DNA of 64,000 bases from Paenibacillus sp. FSL R5-0345 (GTDB taxonomy: Bacteria > Bacillota > Bacilli > Paenibacillales > Paenibacillaceae), in NCBI RefSeq assembly GCF_000758585.1, contig NZ_CP009281.1, positions 6,634,001 to 6,698,000 on the forward strand, read 5' to 3'. The translations under genes and the position numbers were made by a program. Under the pieces are notes generated by a model. It searched no databases. It worked only from the letters and a program-made list of their open reading frames with translations, and was not told where the DNA came from. Below, in pieces: positions 35,483 to 45,369 of the stretch. Position 1 is the first letter of the stretch; each line of letters starts with the position of its first letter.

Positions 35483-35917
35483 TTAGAGCAGCACTCTGTT
35501 TTCCAAAATGTTTTTCAAACTGATATGCGATTTGGAAGGTCCGAACTTTATAAGTTGATCTTGAAATTCAGCAAGCGCCTCAATCGATGAGGTCTGCACC
35601 TTAATAAGATAGTTATATTCTCCACTAATGCGGAACAAATCAGTAACCTCCATAGCATTGTTGCAAAAATCAGTGAGCTCTTGGCAATGTTCTGTTTTAA
35701 TTAGAATAAAGGTAGTCGTACCCCGGTTCAGATCCCGCAAATTAAAAGCTGTGTGATACCCCGAAATGATGTTCCTTTCTTCTAGCTTAATAATTCTTTC
35801 TTTAACGGAAGGCTGTGACATCGAAACCTCTTTGCTGATTTGTGAAATGGGCATTCGGGCATTGTACTGTAGTAATTGCATAATTTTTTTATCAATCTCA
35901 TCCATAAGATGCTCCAT
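35483..35917 (-). CDS. Lrp/AsnC family regulator
   Basis: This 144-residue regulator has an N-terminal helix-turn-helix (MPISQISKEVSMSQPSVKERIIKLEERNII) and a C-terminal RAM effector domain (FILIKTEHCQELTDFCNN, GEYNYLIKVQTSSIEALAEF). The ATG at 35917 is chosen because GAGGAGG lies eight bases upstream; an earlier TTG overlaps that site. It is divergent from the VOC gene and probably controls both, with an amino acid as ligand. The 160-bp divergent region is very AT-rich; I saw no clear palindrome. Confidence 0.9.
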   Translation of the reverse strand: MEHLMDEIDKKIMQLLQYNARMPISQISKEVSMSQPSVKERIIKLEERNIISGYHTAFNLRDLNRGTTTFILIKTEHCQELTDFCNNAMEVTDLFRISGEYNYLIKVQTSSIEALAEFQDQLIKFGPSKSHISLKNILENRVLL

Positions 35918-36076
35918 AGTAAGCGCCTCCTCACCCAATTTTATATAATAAACCCGTTGAGTTAAAATACCTTATATTCAATAACCATGTTAGTATAAAA
36001 CACTTATCTTATATATGTATCTCCTATTTTAATCCAACTATAATAAATAGTACATTAGATATAGGAGTGATTAATA

Positions 36077-36559
36077 ATGAGCGTAAAAGGTCTTGCACAT
36101 ATAGCGATTCAAGCCAAAGATTATATTGCAACAATTTCATTTTATATCGACGTTTTAGGGTTCAAGTTAGGTCATCATTGGAGTCTGCCATCCTTTCAAA
36201 TCAAAGAAGCATGCATGTTGATTTCACCTGACCAAAAGACCTGCATTGAGATTTTTGATAACGATGCAGTCATTGCCGCCCAAGGAAAAAAAGCCTTGTC
36301 TGAGGAAGAAGTAGCTCACGGAGCACTCTTACATTTCGCCTTCTACGTGGATAATGTCGATGAAATGTACCAAAAAGCCCTTGCTCATGGAGCAAAGGCT
36401 TTTATAGCACCAGATTCGCTTTCTCTTGGTGAACCACCTCTCCTGATCAAGAACGCGATCGTTCACAGCCCCAATGGGGAAGTTATCGAATTTCTTGAAG
36501 AGGTGGATTTTGATATGTCTACTTACACTACCTCATACAAAGAGGTATCCAAGGCTTGA
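36077..36559 (+). CDS. VOC (glyoxalase/dioxygenase) family protein
   Basis: This 160-residue protein has two beta-alpha-beta-beta-beta modules. The opening GLAHIAIQAKDYIATISFYIDVLGFKLGHHW and later GALLHFAFYVDNVDEMYQKALAHGAK give the metal-site histidine positions, and GEVIEFLEE supplies the glutamate. Reactions in the superfamily range from glyoxalase I to ring cleavage and drug resistance, so the activity is open. AGGAGTG precedes the ATG. Its last 37 bases overlap the 3' end of helD on the other strand. Confidence 0.87.
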   Translation: MSVKGLAHIAIQAKDYIATISFYIDVLGFKLGHHWSLPSFQIKEACMLISPDQKTCIEIFDNDAVIAAQGKKALSEEEVAHGALLHFAFYVDNVDEMYQKALAHGAKAFIAPDSLSLGEPPLLIKNAIVHSPNGEVIEFLEEVDFDMSTYTTSYKEVSKA

Positions 36560-38955
36560 ATAAAGTGTGACCAATCGCTTGTCGTGTACAGCAGAAGGCG
36601 ATGCATCGCGCGAGTACAAGCCGTATAAAAGAGTTTACGTTCGCTCTCCCGATGATACGTCTGCGTGGAAGCATCGTAGATTAGCACAGCGTCGAATTCT
36701 ACCCCCTTAGCAAGATACGCAGGAATAACCAACGTTCCCTTCTCAAAGGTGAGCGTCTCCTTCGTAACAAGTCGCAGATTCTCGCCCCCCTGTGCAGCCA
36801 ATGCTTCATAGGCTTCGCGACTTTCCGCAGCAGTCTTAGTAATAACGGCAATGGAGTCGAGACCTTCGGCCATAAGCGCCGCAAGATCCTCTTTTATTCG
36901 GACCGCCCGCTCTACGTCATTGCTAGCCTTCACTAGGTGCGGCTTCTTGCCGCCCCTATCAAAAGGCACGATCTCTTCATTAGGTAGCAGCGCCTTCGTA
37001 AACTCCACAATCTCGCGAGTGGAGCGATAGCTTCGGATTAGACGAAATAGGTTCGTTTCCTCTTCACCATAAAGCCGGATCAAAGGAGAATTCACCTCTT
37101 GCAGATTCGTCGCTTGCGGGAAAATCGCTTGACTGAAATCGCCGAGTATTGTCATGCTGGCGCGGGGAAACAATTGTTTGAGAAACGCGAATTGGAACGG
37201 CGAATAGTCCTGCCCCTCGTCAATAAATAAATGCCGCACCATTGTATTCGTGCGAGAACCCTCGATAAGCTCTTTTAAATATAGGAATGGGGTCTCATCC
37301 TCATAAAACAGCTCAGTATGGCTCAACTTTTCCTTCGTTTGCATACAGATTTCTGACCATTGATCAGGTACTTCGGTCTCACCCGTCATTTCCTGATAGA
37401 TAGCAGCATCACTAAACAACTGATCGTATAATCCAATCGTATTTATGAACTTCAACCGTTTGGCATCCCGTCTCAGCGGTTTGAAGTGCTCCTTCACGAT
37501 CATTCGACGCAGCAGTTCTTCTTCCTGCGAACTAAAGTCAAAAACATTCTCTTCCCCGTCCTTCTGAATACGAAAATCGCCATAGATTTCAAGATACTGC
37601 TCCGTAAAATCGAAGACAGCCTCTTCTCGCCGGTACTTCTTAAGCACCTCACTGTACGCTTCGGCATATTGATCGTTGTCGAGGTAATCGACCTCATCTT
37701 GAACCCAGGGTGCCTCCATTTCCTGACGTTCTAGCTTAGTCAACTCGCGCAGCAGCCATTCACGTAGTAAAGCGACGCGATTCGCCAATCGGATAGAGCT
37801 GTCGTAGCTGTAAAATTGCGATTTCATTTGCTCCGCAGTAATCAAATCGCGGTCCCGGAAACGAATACTGTGGAACAGCATTCCCTCTTTCCCTAGCCAT
37901 TGTGCGTAGCTTTGGAGAGCATGCAGAAAGGCTTCAGAAGCCTTATATTGCATTCCTGTTAGCCGTGCTTCATATCCCTGCGAGGATTGTGATGATGTCA
38001 GTACATATTCAATCTGCTCGAAGGGGTCCTCTAGATGAACCGTGGATCCAAGCCAATAAGCAAGGTATTCCTGAAACGTCGTTTGCTGCATATTCTCCTC
38101 GCCAAGCTCGGGCAGAACCGTCGATACATAACTGTTAAACATCGGATTTGGCGAAAAAAGAACGATCTGATCCGCCTTGAGCCTATCGCGGTGTTTGTAT
38201 AATAAATAGGCTACCCGTTGCAACGCTGCGGACGTCTTTCCGCTGCCAGCCGCCCCCTGTACAATGAGCATACGACTTTTGTCATTGCGGATGATGGCGT
38301 TCTGTTCCTTCTGAATGGTCGCCACAATGCTCTTCATTTGTGAATCCGCGCCCTTGCCAAGCACCTGCTGAAGCAATTCGTCCCCGATCGTTAAGCTCGT
38401 ATCGAACACGTTCTGGAGCTGGCCGTAACGGATCTGATATTGCCGCTTCAGCATCATCTCACCTGTAATCTGTCCACCCGGCGTTTCATAAGTGGATCTC
38501 CCCGGAGAATGGTCATAGTACATGCTTGCAATAGGTGTTCGCCAGTCATACACCAGAAAGTCCACACCGTCTGCATCGACGAAAGAAGCCACTCCGATAT
38601 AAATTTTCTCACTGGAGCTCAGGCCGTCTTCATGAAAATCCATTCGCCCAAAATAGGGAGAGGGCAGAAGCCGTTTCATATTATTAAAACGCTGGACCCG
38701 TTGCCGGTGACTGCGTTCCCGCTCGGACAACAACGCTTCTTGCTGCTTTATACTGTAGAAGGTCTCTTCAAAATCTTCGTCTGTGCTCGTATTGACCGTG
38801 ACTTCTTCCCAAAACCGCTTGCGAATGTCCACCACCTGATCACGTAACCCAGTTACTTCGGGTTCTAGTTCTGCGATTCTTAATCGCAGCTTTTCCGTAA
38901 CCAAATCAAGCCGTTCTTGTTCTTGCTGCCAATCGTTTACGTCTACCATCTTCAC
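36523..38955 (-). CDS. helD: HelD-like RNA polymerase-recycling ATPase (UvrD-type)
   Basis: This superfamily 1 ATPase of about 810 residues frees stalled RNA polymerase from DNA. An N-terminal coiled coil (residues about 3-75) matches HelD. Walker A is QGAAGSGKTSAALQRVAYLL, motif II LFIDEGQDYSPFQF, motif III ILGDFSQAIFP, motif IV LIRSYRSTREI, motif V LAKGVEFDAVLIYDAS and motif VI YTACTRAMHRLLL. The GTG at 38955 is preferred, seven bases after AAAAGGAG; the ATG two codons later is also possible. The extended 832-residue reading lacks a ribosome binding site. Confidence 0.93.
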   Translation of the reverse strand: MKMVDVNDWQQEQERLDLVTEKLRLRIAELEPEVTGLRDQVVDIRKRFWEEVTVNTSTDEDFEETFYSIKQQEALLSERERSHRQRVQRFNNMKRLLPSPYFGRMDFHEDGLSSSEKIYIGVASFVDADGVDFLVYDWRTPIASMYYDHSPGRSTYETPGGQITGEMMLKRQYQIRYGQLQNVFDTSLTIGDELLQQVLGKGADSQMKSIVATIQKEQNAIIRNDKSRMLIVQGAAGSGKTSAALQRVAYLLYKHRDRLKADQIVLFSPNPMFNSYVSTVLPELGEENMQQTTFQEYLAYWLGSTVHLEDPFEQIEYVLTSSQSSQGYEARLTGMQYKASEAFLHALQSYAQWLGKEGMLFHSIRFRDRDLITAEQMKSQFYSYDSSIRLANRVALLREWLLRELTKLERQEMEAPWVQDEVDYLDNDQYAEAYSEVLKKYRREEAVFDFTEQYLEIYGDFRIQKDGEENVFDFSSQEEELLRRMIVKEHFKPLRRDAKRLKFINTIGLYDQLFSDAAIYQEMTGETEVPDQWSEICMQTKEKLSHTELFYEDETPFLYLKELIEGSRTNTMVRHLFIDEGQDYSPFQFAFLKQLFPRASMTILGDFSQAIFPQATNLQEVNSPLIRLYGEEETNLFRLIRSYRSTREIVEFTKALLPNEEIVPFDRGGKKPHLVKASNDVERAVRIKEDLAALMAEGLDSIAVITKTAAESREAYEALAAQGGENLRLVTKETLTFEKGTLVIPAYLAKGVEFDAVLIYDASTQTYHRESERKLFYTACTRAMHRLLLYTTSDWSHFIQALDTSLYEVV

Positions 38956-39001
38956 GAACACGCTCCTTTTCATTCTTGTTATAAAGAAGCAAAAATTAAA
39001 T

Positions 39002-39171
39002 TTGACAAACTGCTGATCCACATGGTATTATAATAGTGTGGATAAGATGTTATACTTATGTGTAAATAAGTGAAATTAACAGCAGTTCTATAATATTATC
39101 ACGAACTTTCTTTGCATGCAAATTAATTATATGTAGAAGAACCGGCACAGTCTGTCAGTTCTTCTTTTTTT
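39002..39171 (+). ncRNA. Candidate small RNA with promoter and terminator
   Basis: A promoter-like TTGACA (39002-39007), 18 bp, TATTAT (39026-39031) faces right, away from helD. About 130 bases on, an intrinsic terminator has AGAAGAAC (39135-39142), an inner ACAG/CTGT pairing and GTTCTTCT (39158-39165), then seven Ts. No convincing reading frame lies between. A 7-bp inverted repeat ATCCACA/TGTGGAT (39016-39022, 39037-39043) flanks the -10 region. The palindromic AT core could instead serve the helD promoter on the other strand. Confidence 0.4.
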
Positions 39172-39194
39172 GTACCCTCAGCATGGCTGTACAT

Positions 39195-39229
39195 AGCAAA
39201 TAGACCGTCCTTCGGACGGTCTATTTGCT
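39195..39229 (-). terminator. Terminator of the galactanase gene
   Basis: AGCAAATAGACCGTCC pairs perfectly with GGACGGTCTATTTGCT around TTC, beyond the stop codon of the SLH protein gene. The long GC-rich base of the stem is strong although the T tract is short. Confidence 0.82.
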
Positions 39230-39245
39230 TACTCAAGTAAGCTTA

Positions 39246-42200
39246 CTATTTAGTTTGTAGGAGATTCATAATGATGGTTACTGCCTCTGCTCTTGTTGCG
39301 GTCTCATTTGGTGCAAATACATTGCCATTACGTCCGCTCACAATGCCTGATTTCTTCACGGCTGCAACTGCATCCTTTGCCCATGCAGGAATTTGGCTAT
39401 CATCAGCAAAGCCTGTTGATGCCGCCGATGTTAAATCTACCCCTGCTGCTCTAGCGATCATAACTGCCAGCTCCGAACGTGTTATGCTCGCTGCCGGACG
39501 GAAGGTAACATCCTCATAGCCGCGTATAATCTTCGCCTCTAAGGCTTGTGCAATGGACTTCTCGGCCCAAGCAGGGATTGTATCTGTGAAGCCCAGTTCC
39601 ACACCGTTTCCAGTAGGCTTCAGCGCATTCATCAGCATCACCGCAAATTCAGCGCGTGTCACCGTAGTATTCGGCTTGAACGTTCCATCCGTATAACCCT
39701 TGATGATCCCTTCGCTCACCGCTTTCTTAATATTGGCCTCCGCCCAATGTCCGGAGATATCACTGAACCCAGCTTCTGTTGTCGGTTCAGTAGATGCATT
39801 TGTTACCGGCAATCCGGTCGCTTGATCCACTACGAGTACAGCAAACTTCGTAAAGTGATCCACATCTGCAGCAATGCGATTTCCATCTATTTTGCCGCCG
39901 TTAACTTTCACCCAGCTCTTCTTCACTTCATCATAATAAAAGATCGCTACAGTCTGGCCGCTCTTCACTTGTCCTGAATCGAACACAAAGGTTAGCGTGA
40001 CCGGTTTACTAAAGTTCTCCGCGAAGTTTTTTAGAATCTCATAGATCGGGCTTACGAGAATCTCATGATTGCTGAGAAGAGTCTCTGTTTGGAGCACTTT
40101 CTCAATTGTTAATGTCAGTTGCTTGCCTGAAGCATTAGCCGGAATAGAAATCACAAGCCCATTATCCAGTCTGACTTCACCGGATTGACCTGCGGGAAGC
40201 GTCAGTTTCCCGTTGGTGGAGATAACCGGAAGTACGATGTTGGAGCTACTACCGCCATCATTACCACCGTTGCCATTATCATCAGAACCGTTATCTTGTG
40301 CAGCTCTCGTTATCGTTGCAGTATACTTCGTACCTGTGCCATCCTGGGCAATTACGAATAACTCCAAACGATTACTACCTACTTCAAGAGGAAGCTCTAC
40401 GCTCGTTTCCCCGCTTGTCAAACTTATCGGACCAGCCACAAGCGTATTGGCAGTATTGTACACACTCGCTGTTAAGGTACCATAAACAGCATCGCTGGCC
40501 GTTGCCGTCACCGTGAAGTTAGATAAGGAATACGGTACGTTCGCTGTATAATCGTATACACTTCCGCTCACTGTTTGATCCAATGTTATGCCGCTCAAAT
40601 TCATGCTATTCAAGCTTGCACTAGAACTTAATGTCGTAAACGTAATCTCTTGCCCATAGCTTACTCCGACTCCATTCACGGCATAGGCACGTACATGATA
40701 GGTAGATCCCGATTGAAGTCCCGTAAGTTTCACTGAAAAGGCTCCTGTTCCACCTGATTCAGCTATGGCCTTACCGTCAGCAATTGTAGGAGTGGCGGTA
40801 GTGGAATATACAACTCCCCGCTCTGTAACCTCAGCACCACCGTCCGAAGTGATGTTTCCTCCAACCTTAGCAGTCATAGAAGTGATTTGTTGTACTTCTG
40901 CATTTGTATCAACAATAGCAGACTCTTCAATACCTCTTACATAGCTTAAATAGAAATCATCAATCGTTCCCCATGCGCCGCCATCGGCTTTGATATTTGC
41001 TCCGATCGTTAGCGTTCCATCGGTAACGAGAATATCCCGAATCTCAGGATTATTCCACTGTGTCCATCCCTTCACACCAGTGTCTATTTTTACTTCTTTA
41101 CCATCCGTTACAGCAAACAGATTCATGTTGGGGTTTACAGCATCTCCCCCTTGAATAAACATTGAAAGATTATAATATCCCGGCTTCAGCCCAGAAATGG
41201 TCTGCTCCACTCTAAAGTCCACTGCTTTCGCCGAGTAGAAATGTAGAGAGTAGTTGCCCGTCTTGGCATCTGAGACTTTGTTTTGGAAGTCTGTGTGTGG
41301 TTCTTTAGCGTTAGCATAGGTGATTTTCCACATGCTTCTATCGCTATTTTCAAAGCCAGCATTGACGATAAAGTTCTCTTTTTTAATGACTAGAAAAGCC
41401 TTAACCGTTTGACCGCCTTCTACCGTTCCACCGATCACATAGCTGCCCGCTCCCTGGCTAATAGCTTGCTCAAGCGCAACCTGATCCCACGTTACTGGAA
41501 TCATTGCCGAACTTCCATCATTGTAAATAACACTTACGTCTTTCGGCAGATGGATTGGCTCCCCAGCAATCTCTGTGACGGTTACATCTTTTACTTCATC
41601 TACAGCAATCGGAGCAACAGCACCTGTATTAACGTATTTAAATACATTCAGTGAAGCAAGCGGATGTCCGTTAAAATCAAACAAAGCCTGATTGTCAACA
41701 GCACTTCCTCCGTACCATTCCCCTGCATCTTTTGGATCATATTCCTTGGCGTAGCTAGATGCCCAGCCTGAACCGTATTTTTCCCAAATCGACTTATTCT
41801 GCTCCAGATTATCTTTCGGACCTACCGGAAGCCATGCAGGTTCCCAATAAAACACACCTATTCCCGCTTCACCCACATTCGCAACAGCTTCGATCACGTC
41901 TCTAACCGAGTTGGCCTGACCTTGAACGCTGATAGGATAGTTTAGAGTTTGACCCGAGCTTTGAGGCGCTGTATTTCCGTGTCCATCTCCATCCTCAGCG
42001 GTATACGCGTACGAGGTTTCGGCTACCATTACTTTTTTTCCATAAGTATCAGCCACTTGCGTCAACACGGATGTCAAATTGCTTAAAGTGCCGTGCCAGA
42101 AAGGATAATAAGAACTTGCAAATACATCATAGTCTACATTATTATTCTGCAAGGTTTTCGCATAGGAAGCATATCTGCCTGCCCCCTCAGGATTTGTAAA

Positions 42201-43376
42201 ATGCAGAGCGATCAGAATATTAGAATCGATCTCTCGAATCGCTTTACTTCCCGCACTAAACAATTGGCTAATCTTCGTCCAATCAGATTCACCGACGAAT
42301 TGTCCATTCGTTTCATTACCAACCTGAACCATGCCAACATCAATATCTGCATCGATCAGGGCTTCCAGACTTACTTTGGTATATTCGTAAAGTGCAGTCT
42401 TCTTATCTTCAAAACTCAAGTTTGCCCACGCCTTAGGCGTATGCTGCTTGGCGGGATCGGCCCAAAAGTCTGAATAATGGAAGTCGACCAGTAGCTTCAT
42501 ACCGTTTGCAGTCGCTCTTTTCCCGATTTCGATAGCGGTTGCCAGGTCATTATTACCACCGCCATAACCATTACCAGTTGTATCAAAAGGATCATTCCAT
42601 ATCCGTACCCGAACGTAGTTAACCCCGGCTTCATGTACGGTTGTAAATATATCCTGCACTTCTCCGTTTTCATTGTAAAACTCGACTCCGCTATTCTCTA
42701 AAGAAATAATACTGGAGATGTCCACGCCCTTAATAAAATCAGGCTGAAGTCCTTCTACCTTCTTCACAAAAATATCCGCCGGCACCGGCAGGGTCGTATC
42801 CGTACTCAACTGTTTCAACTCAAAGCTGTCCAAAAAACCATATGCGCTTGGAGCGCCGCTTATGTTCGCACCAACCTCAAAACTCGGGGTATCCTGCTTC
42901 AAGATAAATTTCAGGCTGAGCGTTCCCCAAGCATTATAGCCAGTGGTAGCAACAGCGGATGCCTTCTCGTCACCCGCAAACAATTCAACATTCCCTGTTT
43001 CCTTGTCAGTACCGCCCATCGACTTGACTGAGAGCTCATAGCTTCCCGCAGGGAGATTCGTTATGGTCTGCTTAAGCGCGATCGTCTGGTTTCCAGTAGC
43101 GGCTTTGTTAATCCAATATTTGAAAGCACGAGCTCCTTCGTCAGGGCTTAGCCAAGTATCATCGGCATATGCAAAATGCTTGATTTCTACTTGATCCCAA
43201 TTTGCCGTAACGACACTCCATGATCCATCTTCCCAGAAATCGTCCTCGAAACCGCCATTTACTATTAACGAACTATTCGAATCTGCAGCCAAAGCACTCC
43301 TCATGTTGAATGAGAATGAACTTAACATCAACAACACTGCTAAAAAGACAGAGATACCCTTTTGATTAACTCGCAT
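39246..43376 (-). CDS. Surface-anchored GH53 endo-beta-1,4-galactanase with SLH repeats
   Basis: This 1376-residue secreted enzyme should cut beta-1,4-galactan of plant pectin. Order: signal peptide (to about residue 31); a galactan-binding-like sandwich (35-190); GH53 barrel (about 212-585) with acid/base Glu355 in QVGNETNG and nucleophile Glu453 in VMVAETSYA; a bacterial Ig-like domain (about 590-660); a second CBM61-like module starting NFIVNAGFENSD; an Fn3-like segment (about 835-910); a cadherin-like sandwich; a linker domain; and three SLH repeats at the C-terminus (GFSDISGHWAE, GFTDTIPAWAE, GFADDSQIPAWAK). The start MRVNQKG follows GGAAGGTGAT. Confidence 0.93.
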   Translation of the reverse strand: MRVNQKGISVFLAVLLMLSSFSFNMRSALAADSNSSLIVNGGFEDDFWEDGSWSVVTANWDQVEIKHFAYADDTWLSPDEGARAFKYWINKAATGNQTIALKQTITNLPAGSYELSVKSMGGTDKETGNVELFAGDEKASAVATTGYNAWGTLSLKFILKQDTPSFEVGANISGAPSAYGFLDSFELKQLSTDTTLPVPADIFVKKVEGLQPDFIKGVDISSIISLENSGVEFYNENGEVQDIFTTVHEAGVNYVRVRIWNDPFDTTGNGYGGGNNDLATAIEIGKRATANGMKLLVDFHYSDFWADPAKQHTPKAWANLSFEDKKTALYEYTKVSLEALIDADIDVGMVQVGNETNGQFVGESDWTKISQLFSAGSKAIREIDSNILIALHFTNPEGAGRYASYAKTLQNNNVDYDVFASSYYPFWHGTLSNLTSVLTQVADTYGKKVMVAETSYAYTAEDGDGHGNTAPQSSGQTLNYPISVQGQANSVRDVIEAVANVGEAGIGVFYWEPAWLPVGPKDNLEQNKSIWEKYGSGWASSYAKEYDPKDAGEWYGGSAVDNQALFDFNGHPLASLNVFKYVNTGAVAPIAVDEVKDVTVTEIAGEPIHLPKDVSVIYNDGSSAMIPVTWDQVALEQAISQGAGSYVIGGTVEGGQTVKAFLVIKKENFIVNAGFENSDRSMWKITYANAKEPHTDFQNKVSDAKTGNYSLHFYSAKAVDFRVEQTISGLKPGYYNLSMFIQGGDAVNPNMNLFAVTDGKEVKIDTGVKGWTQWNNPEIRDILVTDGTLTIGANIKADGGAWGTIDDFYLSYVRGIEESAIVDTNAEVQQITSMTAKVGGNITSDGGAEVTERGVVYSTTATPTIADGKAIAESGGTGAFSVKLTGLQSGSTYHVRAYAVNGVGVSYGQEITFTTLSSSASLNSMNLSGITLDQTVSGSVYDYTANVPYSLSNFTVTATASDAVYGTLTASVYNTANTLVAGPISLTSGETSVELPLEVGSNRLELFVIAQDGTGTKYTATITRAAQDNGSDDNGNGGNDGGSSSNIVLPVISTNGKLTLPAGQSGEVRLDNGLVISIPANASGKQLTLTIEKVLQTETLLSNHEILVSPIYEILKNFAENFSKPVTLTFVFDSGQVKSGQTVAIFYYDEVKKSWVKVNGGKIDGNRIAADVDHFTKFAVLVVDQATGLPVTNASTEPTTEAGFSDISGHWAEANIKKAVSEGIIKGYTDGTFKPNTTVTRAEFAVMLMNALKPTGNGVELGFTDTIPAWAEKSIAQALEAKIIRGYEDVTFRPAASITRSELAVMIARAAGVDLTSAASTGFADDSQIPAWAKDAVAAVKKSGIVSGRNGNVFAPNETATRAEAVTIIMNLLQTK

Positions 43377-43432
43377 GTTCTGATCACCTTCCATTCTAAA
43401 TTTTCAGATGCATATGTGTGCGTCCTAAGTTA

Positions 43433-43446
43433 TGTAAGCACTTACA
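43433..43446. promoter_or_regulatory. cre-like palindrome upstream of the galactanase gene
   Basis: TGTAAGCACTTACA matches the CcpA cre consensus (WTGNAANCGNWWNCAW) at all fixed positions except the central G. It lies 57 bp upstream of the galactanase start, which fits catabolite repression of a polysaccharide-degrading enzyme. The remaining 43447-43640 stretch shows no other clear element. Confidence 0.6.
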
Positions 43447-43656
43447 AATCAATATACCAATAGTTAAAATATTTAGTAACGGATGAAAAGAAAACATTTT
43501 GTATGCTTAAGCAAGCTTTATAGGCTTTAATCTTCATTTTCCACTATTCTGGAATAGATGATATTAAATAGATTTTAGATTTTTTTATCCAAATATAACT
43601 TTTTGTATGCCTTCTCCATCTAATCATACAGAGGGCCCTCAAGGAGGAAAAATCAT

Positions 43657-44199
43657 TTGCTGGAAAACGAACTGGATATCAAAAAAGCGCAGAAAGGCGA
43701 CCACGAGGCGTTTACCCGTCTTTTCAGGCAACTGGAACCCCAGTTGTACAGATTAGCCAAAACCATTCTGCTAAAAGATGAAGATTGCGCGGATGCTCTT
43801 CAGGAAACAACACTGAAGGTGTATAAAGGGTTGGCCAACCTTAAACAGCCTAAGTTTTTTAAAACCTGGGTTATACGCATCCTAATTAATGAATGCAATC
43901 AGTTACTTCGTATGCGAGAGCGAACTATAGCTGTGGCGGAAATTCCCGAGGAACCGGTCGATTCCTATGTGCATTTTGAAGATTCAGGCAACGTAGACCT
44001 GCAAAGCTTCATTAATCAGTTGGACGAATCCCTGCGGCTTGTTATCGTGCTTTTTTATTATGACGATTTATCCATTAAGCAGATTGCAGATGTGCTCGAC
44101 ATCTCCGAGGGAGCGGTCAGGGCACGACTTCACCGCGCACGGAGATTGTTGTCCAAACAGATACATCCTGTGCGGGAGGAGGGTCTTGCTAATGAATAA
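43657..44199 (+). CDS. ECF-type RNA polymerase sigma factor
   Basis: This 180-residue sigma-70 factor has only regions 2 and 4. Region 2 contains RLAKTILLKDEDCADALQETTLKVYKGL and KTWVIRILINECNQLLR. Region 4 contains VIVLFYYDDLSIKQIADVLDISEGAVRARLHRARRLL. The TTG start follows AAGGAGGAAAA. Its stop overlaps the start of the DUF4179 anti-sigma gene, a standard sigma/anti-sigma pairing. Confidence 0.93.
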   Translation: MLENELDIKKAQKGDHEAFTRLFRQLEPQLYRLAKTILLKDEDCADALQETTLKVYKGLANLKQPKFFKTWVIRILINECNQLLRMRERTIAVAEIPEEPVDSYVHFEDSGNVDLQSFINQLDESLRLVIVLFYYDDLSIKQIADVLDISEGAVRARLHRARRLLSKQIHPVREEGLANE

Positions 44200-45349
44200 T
44201 AACCATTTAGAAAAGCAGATCAGGGAGCTAGGCAAGGCTAATATACAGGAGCTTCCTCCTTTACTGCGGTCGCGGCAGGATTCGATTTATGCATCGCTCG
44301 CCACAATTGTCCAGGATCCTGTGGAAAAGGAAAAGAAAAAACGGATATATCCAAAGGTCGCAGCTGCTGTATCTGTAGCGATAGTGCTAAGTGTTATGCT
44401 AACGGCCGTCTATCCGCCAGCGTTGGCCAATGCACTCAAACAGCTTCCATGGATAGGCGGAATTTTTGAACGGGCAGATGATATAGGATTGCAAGCCGCT
44501 CAACGTCTGGGTCTGATCACCCGGCCGAACAGCAGTGATACGCATGAAGGAATCACCTTATCTGCCGAAGAGGCTGTATTTGATGGCAACCGATTGGCAT
44601 TCTCTGTGAAACGTGAGGGAGATGAACTGGAAGGTAAGCTAGCCGGAGTAACGATTGGAGAGGATGGGAAACCTTTTCTAGCGAAAGGTGCGATAACTTC
44701 TGCAGAAGTACTGATCGACGGGTCTTCCCTGGAGGAATTCTCAGATGGTCATTGGGAAGCTGTTCCTTTTCTAACCTGGACGGAAGGCAAGGAGCAGAGT
44801 ACAGCTATTTTTGAACTGGTGGATTCTTCGAATTTGGGGATCACCAAGCCTTTTCCTGATCAATTTGTACTGACTGTAACCCTTCACTTAAACGGTATAG
44901 ATACACCATATGTTCTGGAGATTCCTGCACGAAAGGTAACAGAAAATAGTATTGCCGTACCTGATATACGTGCACAAGCACAGGGATGGAGTCTGACGCT
45001 GCAAAAGCTGGAATATAGCCCATTAACCACGCGTCTGTTACTCAATATTGAACAGGAGACTGACGGGGATCACACAGATTTTAATACATTGGGCTTTGAA
45101 GTGAAGGATGAACAGGGACTGGTTCTGAAAAATATATCGCAAAAAGCGCTCCTTTCTTCCAATAGATCACAGGATGTGAATCTGCTTATTGAGCCGTTCG
45201 AGAAATATCCTAATATGCTCACAATCCGTGGCTATCTTTATGAGTTCGAGGACTCTAAAAGTAAGAGTGGCGCATTCAAAGCAGATAGTTCCGGAAATCC
45301 TGTGAAGCATTATATCGATGGTCTGGAAATGAACGTGCTAGTTAAATAA
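44192..45349 (+). CDS. DUF4179 membrane protein, probable anti-sigma factor
   Basis: This 385-residue protein begins inside the sigma gene (8-bp overlap) behind GGGAGGAGGG. A short cytosolic N-terminus (about 50 residues) would hold the sigma factor. One helix follows (VAAAVSVAIVLSVMLTAVYPPALANAL), then the DUF4179 part with LPWIGGIFERADDIGLQAAQRLG and an extracellular sensor domain. Such proteins keep the sigma factor at the membrane until a cell-envelope signal. The downstream gene encodes a secreted copy of the sensor domain. Confidence 0.85.
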   Translation: MNNNHLEKQIRELGKANIQELPPLLRSRQDSIYASLATIVQDPVEKEKKKRIYPKVAAAVSVAIVLSVMLTAVYPPALANALKQLPWIGGIFERADDIGLQAAQRLGLITRPNSSDTHEGITLSAEEAVFDGNRLAFSVKREGDELEGKLAGVTIGEDGKPFLAKGAITSAEVLIDGSSLEEFSDGHWEAVPFLTWTEGKEQSTAIFELVDSSNLGITKPFPDQFVLTVTLHLNGIDTPYVLEIPARKVTENSIAVPDIRAQAQGWSLTLQKLEYSPLTTRLLLNIEQETDGDHTDFNTLGFEVKDEQGLVLKNISQKALLSSNRSQDVNLLIEPFEKYPNMLTIRGYLYEFEDSKSKSGAFKADSSGNPVKHYIDGLEMNVLVK

Positions 45350-45369
45350 AAACTAAGGAGAATGATATC

